From positions 1 through 6,141 of the forward strand of contig CAKMYR010000078.1 in assembly GCA_929200175.1 (NCBI GenBank): a stretch of 6,141 bases of DNA, in the 5' to 3' direction. The position numbers and the translations under genes were made by a program. The notes under the pieces are model-generated. The model ran no database searches, was not told the DNA's origin, and saw nothing but the letters and a program-made list of their open reading frames with translations. Of the stretch, positions 1 through 6,041 are shown one piece after another. Positions within the stretch are counted from its first letter, which is position 1. The number at the start of each line of letters is the position of its first letter. The stretch is from an uncultured Gammaproteobacteria bacterium. Its GTDB lineage: Bacteria; Pseudomonadota; Gammaproteobacteria; PS1; Pseudothioglobaceae.

Positions 1-1988
1 TCATCGGTTAATTTTGCTTTTTGTTGTTGTAAAGTTACAACTTTTGTTCGCACTGTTTCTAATTGATTATTAATATCATTGTTAGAATCTATGCTATCTT
101 GTGCATCATCAATCATAATTTCTAGATTAGCTATATCTTCTGCTAATTTAGCAGGTATTACTTTACGTTTTTTAGGGTTGAATACCTGAGTAAAATTTTT
201 ATCAAGACGAGTTAAATCAGCGGATACGGTTAAATCACGAGATTCAGATATTGTAAAAGTTAAATCTATATCTTCTCCAGCTAATAAATCTTGTGGGATC
301 ATACTACCATTAATTTCTAAAGTACCGATTGGCTTGTTAGCTAGGTAATGACCATGCTCTCCTTCTACTATCATTATACTAATTTTATTATCAGCTTCAG
401 TATTGCCAGCGTAAACAGTTCGAGCTACTTCTACAGTTCGTCTAGCTCTTGTAGGTAAAATGCAGTTTTTTTGAAAGATGCAATCTAATACTGTAGTATT
501 TTTATTAGTAACGTCTTTTACCAAGTGCAAAGCAAAAGGTAACATTTGCCCTGCAACACCATAAAGCCCCTGAGAAATTTGAATTTGCTCACAATTGTGC
601 GATAACTTACTACCTTCAGTATTAAAAATATCGAAAGTAAATATATTATATTCATTTGCAATTAATGGCAGGTCTTCTTGAATTTTAGCTGTTAGCTGTT
701 TAATACCTGTATCAAAACCACCATCAATACGTGAAATTCTATAAGTCATTCCTTGAGTTTTACCAGTTACTTTAGCGGCAAATAATTCTTCATCTTCTTG
801 GGAGTTATGCTGATAACTAGCTTTAATTTTTATTGGCGAATTAGCTTTATTGCTTGCTTTGCTATCTGTATTAATAGTTGCTGGTTTACTACTAGCATAA
901 TAAGCAGCACCTGCAACTATTGCATTAGTTGGGTCAATACTAGTATTTACAGGTATACCAAGTGCTTCTTCTGTCTGATTTCTAACAAAAGGTATAAAAG
1001 TAGAACCACCCACCATTAAAGTAAATTTTATATCTTTTGGTTGTAGTGATTGCTTAGTTAGCATTTGTTTTATCATTACGGTGGTTGCTGTGATGCGTTC
1101 TTTAATTAATTCTTCGAACTGTGAGCGGGTAATGCTAATCACACCTTCCAATAAGTTGCCGTTGTCGTCGGTAATATCGTATTCAATTTCAGCAGATGTA
1201 TCGGTAGATAATTCTATTTTAGCTTCTTCAGCTTGCAATAACAGTTTAAACCACGATTTTTCATGTTTACCAGTGGCACTTTGCATTTCTTGTAACAAGT
1301 TATTAAAACTACCTTTAGCTTCTAATACTGGAATAACTAGTTTTTCAACTATCATGCTATCTAGATCTGTACCACCAAAATAGTTATCACCTTCATGGTC
1401 AACAACAGTTAATTCACCATCAATAATTTTAATTAGGGCAACATCAAAAGTTCCGCCACCTAAATCATAAACTAACCATTGACTGTTAGTTAAATCGTCA
1501 GAATTATTTTTATTGGCATAGGCTAAGCTTGCAGCTATAGGTTCTTGTAATAATACAACTTCTTTAATACCTGCTTGTATCCCTGCTTCTTTAGTAGCAT
1601 TAGATTGAATAGTATCGAATGCTGCGGGAATAGTAATAACTGCTGAACTAATATCTTTTTGTGAATGTACAAAGGTTTTTAATTCTTTTAAAACATAAGC
1701 AGATAATTCTTCTGGTGTTTTCGAGCTTTGTAAAGATTTTATCTTTATTGTTTCGGTGGTACCCATTTTTCTTTTAAAACGACTTGCGACATTATTAGGG
1801 TCTTTATTAATAAATTCTCGGGCTTTATCGCCAATTAATATTTTATCCTTACGAAAAGCAATAACTGAAGGTAAGCCTTCTTTATGGCCTTTAGGATTTT
1901 TAAAGACTTCTACTTTTCCTTGGGTGGATTTAGCAATAAGAGAATTAGTTGTACCTAAATCTATGCCGATATTAATCATTTTTTTCAT
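1..1988 (-). CDS. Accessory Hsp70-family chaperone, 3' end cut by window edge
   Basis: 662 codons are visible, with no stop before the edge. The ATPase domain (about residues 1-367) is intact. It has the phosphate-1 motif IGIDLGTTNS (7-16), a DnaK-K70-like lysine in FKRKMG (K72), EPIAASLAYA (149-158), the phosphate-2 motif DLGGGTFD (175-182) and the adenosine motif VGGSTFIPFVR (326-336). It should therefore bind and hydrolyse ATP in the cytosol. The rest is unusual. The hydrophobic DVLLLD-type linker of DnaK is absent and replaced by a polar Ser/Lys/Asn stretch (about 366-387). An extra segment of about 100 residues (388-485) precedes a beta-rich substrate-binding-like region (about 486-607, with TNKNTTVLD, NKPIG and SESRDLTVSA). 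A helical part begins near 611 and runs off the edge. The start at 1988 has AAGGAAG six bases upstream; Met4 (1979) is an alternative. It overlaps the GrpE-like gene by 17 bases, so coupled translation is likely. Hsp70 family membership is certain; the client is unknown. Confidence 0.96.
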   Translation of the reverse strand, partial: MKKMINIGIDLGTTNSLIAKSTQGKVEVFKNPKGHKEGLPSVIAFRKDKILIGDKAREFINKDPNNVASRFKRKMGTTETIKIKSLQSSKTPEELSAYVLKELKTFVHSQKDISSAVITIPAAFDTIQSNATKEAGIQAGIKEVVLLQEPIAASLAYANKNNSDDLTNSQWLVYDLGGGTFDVALIKIIDGELTVVDHEGDNYFGGTDLDSMIVEKLVIPVLEAKGSFNNLLQEMQSATGKHEKSWFKLLLQAEEAKIELSTDTSAEIEYDITDDNGNLLEGVISITRSQFEELIKERITATTVMIKQMLTKQSLQPKDIKFTLMVGGSTFIPFVRNQTEEALGIPVNTSIDPTNAIVAGAAYYASSKPATINTDSKASNKANSPIKIKASYQHNSQEDEELFAAKVTGKTQGMTYRISRIDGGFDTGIKQLTAKIQEDLPLIANEYNIFTFDIFNTEGSKLSHNCEQIQISQGLYGVAGQMLPFALHLVKDVTNKNTTVLDCIFQKNCILPTRARRTVEVARTVYAGNTEADNKISIMIVEGEHGHYLANKPIGTLEINGSMIPQDLLAGEDIDLTFTISESRDLTVSADLTRLDKNFTQVFNPKKRKVIPAKLAEDIANLEIMIDDAQDSIDSNNDINNQLETVRTKVVTLQQQKAKLTD

Positions 1989-2592
1989 GGTTTACTTCCT
2001 TGTTTAAATCTTTGCTAGCTACAATTACTATGCCTTTTTGCACGACAATAGATTGATTATTGACTTTCATGCGAATAATAGGTTGAATTACTTCAACAAC
2101 AACTAAGTTATCTGTTTCAGTACCACTAATATGGGCATTAACATCAGTACGGGTATCATCGTAAGATTCTTTGATTGGGTTTTTATAATAATAATGTGCC
2201 TCATTACCAGAAATATCATCTTTTATATAAAAACAATCTTTCATTTTGGTAATTATACGCTTAGTTGCTTCAATGCTATTTAATTGCTGTTGTTTTGCAT
2301 TGAGTTTTGTTTGTTTGTTTTTTATTTCATCTAACAAGTTATTTTTTTGTACATTTGCTAGTTTATTTCTTTTTTTGCTTTTATTCTTGCTAGTATTTTT
2401 GTTTTTTTCTAATGTTTGTTTGTGGTTGTTTAATTCTTTAGATTGCTGTTCAATTTCTTGTTGTAATTGTTGAGCATCAATAGCACCAACTGTTTTTTTT
2501 TCTAATTCAAAAAGATTATTAAGTAAGTCACGAAAGTATTTTGGGATACTTGCTTGTATAATTATTGCCCTTTGGCTATTAGGTTGTTTCAT
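1972..2592 (-). CDS. Divergent GrpE-like nucleotide exchange factor (probable)
   Basis: 206 residues. After a short head (1-26) comes a long charged helical region (about 27-118) rich in Gln, Lys, Asn and Glu, with heptad-like Leu/Ile spacing, as expected for a coiled coil. The C-terminal part (about 145-194) resembles the GrpE beta wing: ETDNLVVVEVIQ, then a short turn, then VVQKGIVIVASK, matching the family pattern of a VVEVLQKGY-like strand followed by a RPA-VVVAK-like end. GrpE releases ADP from Hsp70, and the gene directly precedes and overlaps an Hsp70 gene, which supports the call. The basic core (62-82, many Lys/Asn) is unlike housekeeping GrpE, and overall similarity is weak. A non-GrpE coiled-coil partner of the Hsp70 remains possible. 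The start is supported by AAGGA eight bases upstream. Confidence 0.72.
   Translation of the reverse strand: MKQPNSQRAIIIQASIPKYFRDLLNNLFELEKKTVGAIDAQQLQQEIEQQSKELNNHKQTLEKNKNTSKNKSKKRNKLANVQKNNLLDEIKNKQTKLNAKQQQLNSIEATKRIITKMKDCFYIKDDISGNEAHYYYKNPIKESYDDTRTDVNAHISGTETDNLVVVEVIQPIIRMKVNNQSIVVQKGIVIVASKDLNKEVNHEKND
1995..2001 (-). promoter_or_regulatory. Shine-Dalgarno of the Hsp70 gene, inside the GrpE-like gene
   Basis: AAGGAAG on the minus strand ends six bases before the ATG at 1988. It favours that start over the in-frame ATG at 1979. It lies inside the last codons of the GrpE-like gene, so ribosomes finishing that gene can reinitiate here. Confidence 0.7.
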
Positions 2593-2671
2593 AAATTAAA
2601 TCCTTGTAATTAAATGATAATAGCTTAAATTAGATGTTAAATTGCAGTAATTAAAAATATAAATTGTTATA
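2593..2671 (-). promoter_or_regulatory. Short spacer between paralog A and GrpE-like gene; RBS and weak -10
   Basis: This 79-base A+T-rich gap holds AAGGA (2601-2605) eight bases before the GrpE-like start. A TATTAT at 2617-2622 on the minus strand lies too close to a poor -35 (CTGCAA) to be a confident promoter. No stem-loop with a T-run is evident, so read-through from paralog A into the chaperone pair is plausible. The spacer is recognisably similar to 4243-4312 downstream of paralog B; both contain TTAAATTAGAT and a TAA..TCCTT-type RBS on the plus-strand reading. Confidence 0.45.
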
Positions 2672-3931
2672 TTATGAGCAAGTTTTTAAAAGTAGGATGC
2701 CGGTTGCAATCAATATGAAATAAATCCAACCATTGCCTTTTAAGTAATCATTAGATAGTTGATTTTTTTTTATAAATTGTAGATTTTTTGCAATTAATTG
2801 CTCTATTTCTTTATTATCACAATTATATTGTTCTGCTTTTTTTAATATTTTTATCGCTAAAGTTAAGTTTCCTTTATTAGTAATGGTGACTGCTATTGCG
2901 TTAAGTAATCTTAACATTATGTTATGCTGCTTCCAAAATGGACCTGCTGGTAATTCATTAATCATACGCAATAATTCATCTTTATATAGTATTTGATCAA
3001 TCATTTTCCAAGAAATATCTGAATATTTTGCTTTATTTAAAATTTCTGCTAAATTATTAAGGGATAGTTCAACGGAATTATTTTGTATTATTTCTAAATT
3101 GCTTGCTATTAACTTGTCATATTTTTTAGATTTAAAACTAAATTGCTGTGCTGTTTTTAAGATTTTAATTTCTAATGCAAAATTAGCTTTTCTATTGCCT
3201 GTGGTTACAGCTATTAAATTAAGCAATTTTAATATTCTTTCTTGCTGTTCTTTAAATAAATCTTGGGGTAATTCATTAATTATATTAAAGAGTGCATCTT
3301 TATACAGTATTTTATCAATCATATCCCAAGAAATATCTTGGTTTTTTGCTTTGTTTAGAATTATTTCTAATTTATTTAAATGTTTATTTAGTATCGCAGT
3401 TGTCGATTCAGTTAAAAGATGTAATTTTGAACTTGGCACCCAATTCCTACAATTAAATAATTGCTTAATAATAGTAAATTGTTTGGATTTTATAATTTCT
3501 GCAATAACTAAATTGAATTGATTTATAAGTATTAATACTGTATTGGCATTAAAGGTTTTATTGTGTTGTTTAAAAACTAAGGGTGCGTTTTCTAAATCTG
3601 CCAGAAAACAAGTACAATCGCCTCTAGATAAAAAATTTAATAATCGGTTATCGTTAAAAACACTTAAGTGAAGTTCTAACAAGTTTTTATTATGTAGCTC
3701 ATTGCATACATTCAGCGCTTTAGCTTTATCTATATTTAAATTCGGCATCCATGCAATCTCGCCATCTTCTAGTTCTATTTCCTGTAATAATAGTTTTTTT
3801 AATTTTTTTATTTGATTTGAATTAATATCATCAGCACTAGCATATTTATCTTGTAAACCCATTAATTCAAATGGATTTATATAATATTGATACCACTTTG
3901 CAGATGGCAGAATCGTCCCTAATTCGCTCAT
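2672..3931 (-). CDS. Paralog A: tail-anchored membrane protein, J-like N-terminus and two helical repeats
   Basis: 419 residues, not a named family that I recognise. The N-terminal module (about 13-105) reads WYQYYINPFELMGL, a helix ending KKLLLQEIEL, then IDKAKALNVCNEL. This order resembles a J-domain (a YEVLGL-like start, then helices II and III), but the HPD tripeptide that activates Hsp70 is absent. A middle part (106-183) contains two Cys near 106-108. Two helical repeats follow with a 106-residue period (184-289 and 290-391). Both carry LNKAK..DISW.MI..ILYKD, then INELP, then LLN.IAV, then a TPR-like IKIL..A stretch. One hydrophobic segment (GWIYFILIATGILLL, 401-415) with a four-residue tail predicts a tail anchor with the bulk in the cytosol. 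AAGGAT lies nine bases before the ATG. It lies upstream of the GrpE-like and Hsp70 genes on the same strand, so a role as adaptor or co-chaperone is inferred from context only. Confidence 0.88.
   Translation of the reverse strand: MSELGTILPSAKWYQYYINPFELMGLQDKYASADDINSNQIKKLKKLLLQEIELEDGEIAWMPNLNIDKAKALNVCNELHNKNLLELHLSVFNDNRLLNFLSRGDCTCFLADLENAPLVFKQHNKTFNANTVLILINQFNLVIAEIIKSKQFTIIKQLFNCRNWVPSSKLHLLTESTTAILNKHLNKLEIILNKAKNQDISWDMIDKILYKDALFNIINELPQDLFKEQQERILKLLNLIAVTTGNRKANFALEIKILKTAQQFSFKSKKYDKLIASNLEIIQNNSVELSLNNLAEILNKAKYSDISWKMIDQILYKDELLRMINELPAGPFWKQHNIMLRLLNAIAVTITNKGNLTLAIKILKKAEQYNCDNKEIEQLIAKNLQFIKKNQLSNDYLKGNGWIYFILIATGILLLKTCS
2759..3064 (-). repeat. Paralog A helical repeat 2 (residues 290-391)
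   Basis: Second copy of the helical repeat. It begins SLNNLAEILNKAK and contains DISWKMIDQILYKDEL and INELP. It lines up without gaps over its first half with residues 184-235. Its end (NKEIEQLIAKNLQF) matches SKKYDKLIASNLEI in repeat 1. It is followed directly by the membrane anchor. Confidence 0.8.
3065..3382 (-). repeat. Paralog A helical repeat 1 (residues 184-289)
   Basis: First copy. It begins HLNKLEIILNKAK and contains DISWDMIDKILYKDAL and INELPQDLF, then LLNLIAV and IKILKTAQQF. Its closing part looks like one TPR-type helix pair. The DISW and MID residues are shared with repeat 2 of the same protein but differ from the IHWRMIS version in paralog B. Confidence 0.8.
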
Positions 3932-3949
3932 GTTTTTAATATCCTTACA

Positions 3950-3986
3950 AAAACAAGCAGACCTATTCAGATAGGGTGCAAGCTTT
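3950..3986 (-). promoter_or_regulatory. Leader stem-loop upstream of paralog A
   Basis: In the transcript, the core stem is CCUAU/AUAGG around a CUGA loop. It extends through a small bulge to GCA/UGC and, past a 2x2 U internal loop, to an AAAGC/GUUUU foot that includes a G-U pair. The foot ends four bases from the AAGGAT ribosome binding site (3941-3946). It could tune translation or be an operator half-site pair. An identical copy is at 5795-5831. Confidence 0.45.
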
Positions 3987-4000
3987 ATAAAAAAAGTCTA

Positions 4001-4030
4001 AATAAATCAAACTTTTATTAATAGCGTCAA
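4001..4030 (-). promoter_or_regulatory. Candidate sigma-70 promoter of paralog A
   Basis: Minus strand TTGACG (4025-4030), an 18-base spacer, then TTTATT (4001-4006): five of six and four of six consensus matches. It lies 70 bases upstream of the ATG, upstream of the leader stem-loop, and is duplicated at 5846-5875. The -35 overlaps a palindrome, AACTAAATTAGTT (4029-4041), that is present only at this copy. The -10 is weak, so the call is tentative. Confidence 0.4.
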
Positions 4031-4038
4031 CTAAATTA

Positions 4039-4312
4039 GTTTTAGTTAGCTTTAGATAGTATAAAAGTTTGGAATACAGCCAACTCGTGGATTGAATGCA
4101 ATATCACTTTTCTAAAAAGCGAGCGAGTAATTATATGAGATTAAAATAATGGTTTGCTGATTACACAAATTGGCGTCACTACCATATTTTTCTATGTGTT
4201 GTTTACCTTTTAATATAAGCTAATTTGCTTCGGTTTTTTCATAAGCTTAATCCTTATAAATAATCCTTTAAATTAGATTAATAAATTGGTTGTAGTAAAA
4301 ATAAAAAATGTT
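4039..4312. other. Non-coding spacer between paralogs, probably a decayed duplicate of the A/grpE junction
   Basis: No open frame of useful length on either strand. The part next to paralog B (4243-4312) resembles the 79-base spacer after paralog A. Both carry a similar RBS region and TTAAATTAGAT, and both lead into an ATG followed by AAAaAACC-type codons. The part next to 4038 may show faint, gapped similarity to 5884-5917. The middle (about 4080-4200) matches nothing else in the window by eye. A weak AAGC/GCTT stem followed by CGG and six T (4217-4239, plus strand) is the only terminator-like signal. Confidence 0.5.
4210..4242 (-). pseudogene. Ten-codon remnant resembling the start of the GrpE-like gene
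   Basis: The frame MKKPKQISLY then stop has a ribosome site (TAAGGA) and a spacing from paralog B (70 bases) like those of the true GrpE-like gene behind paralog A (MKQP start, 79 bases). Ten of the first eleven bases of the two reading frames agree, then similarity ends. It is best read as a truncated leftover of a duplicated unit; it is too short to prove. Confidence 0.35.
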
Positions 4313-5776
4313 TCACCCAAAGGATAAGCTTAAAATTGCAAGAATATAGATAATTATTAGGATGTAAAGCCATCTGCTTGTTGTTGAATAATTATCAGAA
4401 TAAGGAGTATTTTTTTTGGTGTTTTGCTTTGTGTTTTTTTGTTTGTTTTTAATGTTTAATTTTTTAAATTGATTGCTGTTGTTATGTCTGTTATGCGGAA
4501 TTGTTGTTTTGTTATTTTTAGCAAAGGATTTCTTGGTTACTATTTGTAGATTTTTTGAAATTAATGCATCATATTTTTTAGATTTAAAACTAAACTTTTG
4601 TGCCGCTTCTAGTATTTGTGCCGCTAGTGTGAAGTTATCTTTATTAGCAACAGTAATTGCTATTGCATTTAGTAATGATAATACTTTCTCTTTCTGTTCT
4701 ACAAATAAATCTTGAGGTGATTCATTTATTGTGGCAAGTAGTGAATTTTTATATAATATTTTACTAATCATTCTCCAATGAATAATTTGATGCTCTGCTT
4801 TATTTAGAATTTTTTCTAAACTATTTAAATGTTTGTTGATTGCTATAACAGTAGGATCTTTAGACTGAGTGTTATTATTATGCTTCTTATGTGGAATTGT
4901 TGTTTTATTATCTTTCGTAAAACGTTTATTAATGATTATTTGTAGATTTTTTGATATTAAATCGTCGTATTTTTTAGACTTAAAATTAAATTGTTGTGCC
5001 GCTTCTAATATTTGAACTGCTACTGTAAAATTCTCTTTATTAGCAAGAGCAACGGCTATATAATTGAGTAATTCTAATATTTTCGCTTGTTGCTCCCAAA
5101 ATAAATCTTGTGGTAATTGATTAATTATATCAAATAATGAATTTTGGTATAGTATTTTACTAATCATTCTCCAATGAATAACTTGATGATTTATTCTGTC
5201 CAAAAATTTTTCTAGTTTTTTAAGATTTTTATTTATTATTGCTACGGTCGATTGAGTTAAAAGCTGTAATCTTGCACTTGGCACCCAATACCTGCAGTTA
5301 AATAATTGATTAAGAATTGTAAACTGTTTAGCTTTTATAGTTTCTGCAACAACTAAATTGAATTGATTTATAAGTATTAATACTGTATTGGCATTAAATG
5401 TTTTATTTTGTTGTTTAAAAACTAAGAATACATTTTCTAAATTTACATCAAAACAAGTGCAATCACCTCTAGATAAAAAATTTAATAATGGTTTATTGTT
5501 AAAAACATTTAAGTGGAATTCTAACAAATTTTTATTATGTAGCTCATTGCATACATTCAGAGCTTTAGCTTTATCTATATTTAAATTCGGCATCCATGCA
5601 ATCTTGCCATCTTCTAGTTCTATTTCCTGTAATAATAGTTTTTTTAATTTTTTTATTTGATTTGAATTAATATCATCAGCACTAGCATATTTATCTTGTA
5701 AACCCATTAATTCAAATGGATTTATATAATATTGATACCACTTTGCAGATGGCAGAATCGTCCCTAATTCGCTCAT
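4313..5776 (-). CDS. Paralog B: tail-anchored membrane protein, J-like N-terminus and two long helical repeats
   Basis: 487 residues. Residues 1-57 are identical to paralog A and most of 59-180 is close to it. The same HPD-less J-like module (about 13-105) is followed by two repeats with a 132-residue period (177-308 and 309-440). The repeats share IHWRMISKILY, then SPQDLF or LPQDLF, then QILEAAQ.F.FKSKKYD.LISKNLQI. Each ends in a polar linker with NKTTIPH, which paralog A lacks. A Lys/Asn/Thr-rich stretch (about 438-466) leads to one membrane segment (WLYILIIIYILAILSLS, 469-485) at the extreme C-terminus. The expected topology is tail-anchored with the bulk in the cytosol. The stop is TGA. 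Its leader, ribosome site and candidate promoter are exact copies of those of paralog A, so it should be co-regulated with it. Function unknown; an adaptor role for the neighbouring Hsp70 is inferred. Confidence 0.88.
   Translation of the reverse strand: MSELGTILPSAKWYQYYINPFELMGLQDKYASADDINSNQIKKLKKLLLQEIELEDGKIAWMPNLNIDKAKALNVCNELHNKNLLEFHLNVFNNKPLLNFLSRGDCTCFDVNLENVFLVFKQQNKTFNANTVLILINQFNLVVAETIKAKQFTILNQLFNCRYWVPSARLQLLTQSTVAIINKNLKKLEKFLDRINHQVIHWRMISKILYQNSLFDIINQLPQDLFWEQQAKILELLNYIAVALANKENFTVAVQILEAAQQFNFKSKKYDDLISKNLQIIINKRFTKDNKTTIPHKKHNNNTQSKDPTVIAINKHLNSLEKILNKAEHQIIHWRMISKILYKNSLLATINESPQDLFVEQKEKVLSLLNAIAITVANKDNFTLAAQILEAAQKFSFKSKKYDALISKNLQIVTKKSFAKNNKTTIPHNRHNNSNQFKKLNIKNKQKNTKQNTKKNTPYSDNYSTTSRWLYILIIIYILAILSLSFG
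4457..4852 (-). repeat. Paralog B repeat 2 (residues 309-440)
   Basis: Begins TVIAINKHLNSLEKILNKA and runs through IHWRMISKILYKNSL to NNKTTIPHNRHNN. The DNA is also close to repeat 1: long identical stretches lie around the IHWRMIS codons (near 4755-4790 versus 5152-5187) and the QILEAAQ codons. Confidence 0.85.
4853..5248 (-). repeat. Paralog B repeat 1 (residues 177-308)
   Basis: Begins TVAIINKNLKKLEKFL and runs through IHWRMISKILYQNSL to DNKTTIPHKKHNN. It has the same length as repeat 2 (132 codons) and aligns to it without gaps, linker included, so the unit was duplicated together with its linker. Confidence 0.85.
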
Positions 5777-5794
5777 GTTTTTAATATCCTTACA

Positions 5795-5831
5795 AAAACA
5801 AGCAGACCTATTCAGATAGGGTGCAAGCTTT
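5795..5831 (-). promoter_or_regulatory. Leader stem-loop upstream of paralog B
   Basis: Exact copy of the stem-loop at 3950-3986, with the core CCTAT-TCAG-ATAGG at 5807-5820 on the plus strand. It lies between the candidate promoter and the AAGGAT ribosome site of paralog B (5786-5791). Confidence 0.45.
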
Positions 5832-5845
5832 ATAAAAAAAGTCTA

Positions 5846-5875
5846 AATAAATCAAACTTTTATTAATAGCGTCAA
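5846..5875 (-). promoter_or_regulatory. Candidate sigma-70 promoter of paralog B
   Basis: Exact copy of the TTGACG-18-TTTATT element at 4001-4030. The AACTAAATTAGTT palindrome overlapping the -35 of copy A is broken here (it reads AACTAAATTATCT), so the two promoters may differ in control if that palindrome is an operator. This would be the first promoter of the whole minus-strand cluster. Confidence 0.4.
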
Positions 5876-5883
5876 CTAAATTA

Positions 5884-6041
5884 TCTGTATTAGAGTATCA
5901 AAGAAGTATTTTGAATTTTAGTCAGTTAAAAATAGTAAATTAGATAAAATAACTAATAACATACAATAAAATGCATTTAGAAATCAGATTCAAGAGGATT
6001 AATATCTTTAAAGAAATTCTAAGAAAATATTTAAATAAAAA
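5884..6041. other. A+T-rich intergenic region, no gene seen
   Basis: Every frame on both strands is broken by stops, and I see no RNA gene or terminator. It separates the minus-strand cluster from a plus-strand promoter, so it is the body of a divergent intergenic region. The repeat AATATTTAAA occurs at 6026-6035 and again at 6049-6058, 23 bases apart, on either side of the -35 of that promoter. Confidence 0.6.

Larger units (their letters stand above)
3761..4038 (-). repeat. 278-bp perfect direct repeat, copy 1 (leader plus 5' end of paralog A)
   Basis: It is identical base for base to 5606-5883 (constant offset 1845). It covers 107 bases upstream of the ATG and the first 57 codons. A single mismatch at 3760 (Glu58 in A, Lys58 in B) ends the exact match, but near-identity continues well into the gene. 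Similarity drops abruptly outside 4038. Confidence 0.95.
5606..5883 (-). repeat. 278-bp perfect direct repeat, copy 2 (leader plus 5' end of paralog B)
   Basis: Exact partner of 3761-4038. The non-coding 107 bases and the wobble positions of 57 codons are all unchanged, which points to very recent duplication or gene conversion. Confidence 0.95.

Noticed and set aside
798..1383. Plus-strand open frames antisense to the Hsp70 gene
   Set aside because: They lie wholly within the conserved Hsp70 coding frame, have no ribosome site, and encode Ser/Cys/Ile-rich low-complexity sequence typical of an antisense shadow.
3099..3521. 140-codon plus-strand open frame
   Set aside because: Antisense to paralog A. 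Its hydrophobic composition follows from reading Lys/Asn/Leu codons backwards, and no start signal is present.
3964..3978. Heat-shock (sigma-32) -10-like CCCTATCT upstream of both paralogs
   Set aside because: No CTTGAAA-like -35 is found 11-16 bases upstream, and the match is explained by the stem-loop in which it lies.
4055..4200. Possible mobile-element or gene remnant in the middle of the spacer
   Set aside because: Short frames on both strands are broken by stops, and I could recognise no transposase motif, terminal repeats or target duplication.
4217..4239. Possible plus-strand terminator: AAGC/GCTT stem then CGG and six T
   Set aside because: The stem is only four pairs with a six-base loop, and the T-run does not follow it directly. 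No plus-strand gene ends here.
2759..5248. CRISPR-like or tandem-repeat array
   Set aside because: The repeated DNA is long, in frame and protein-coding (helical repeats of the two paralogs), not short repeats with spacers.
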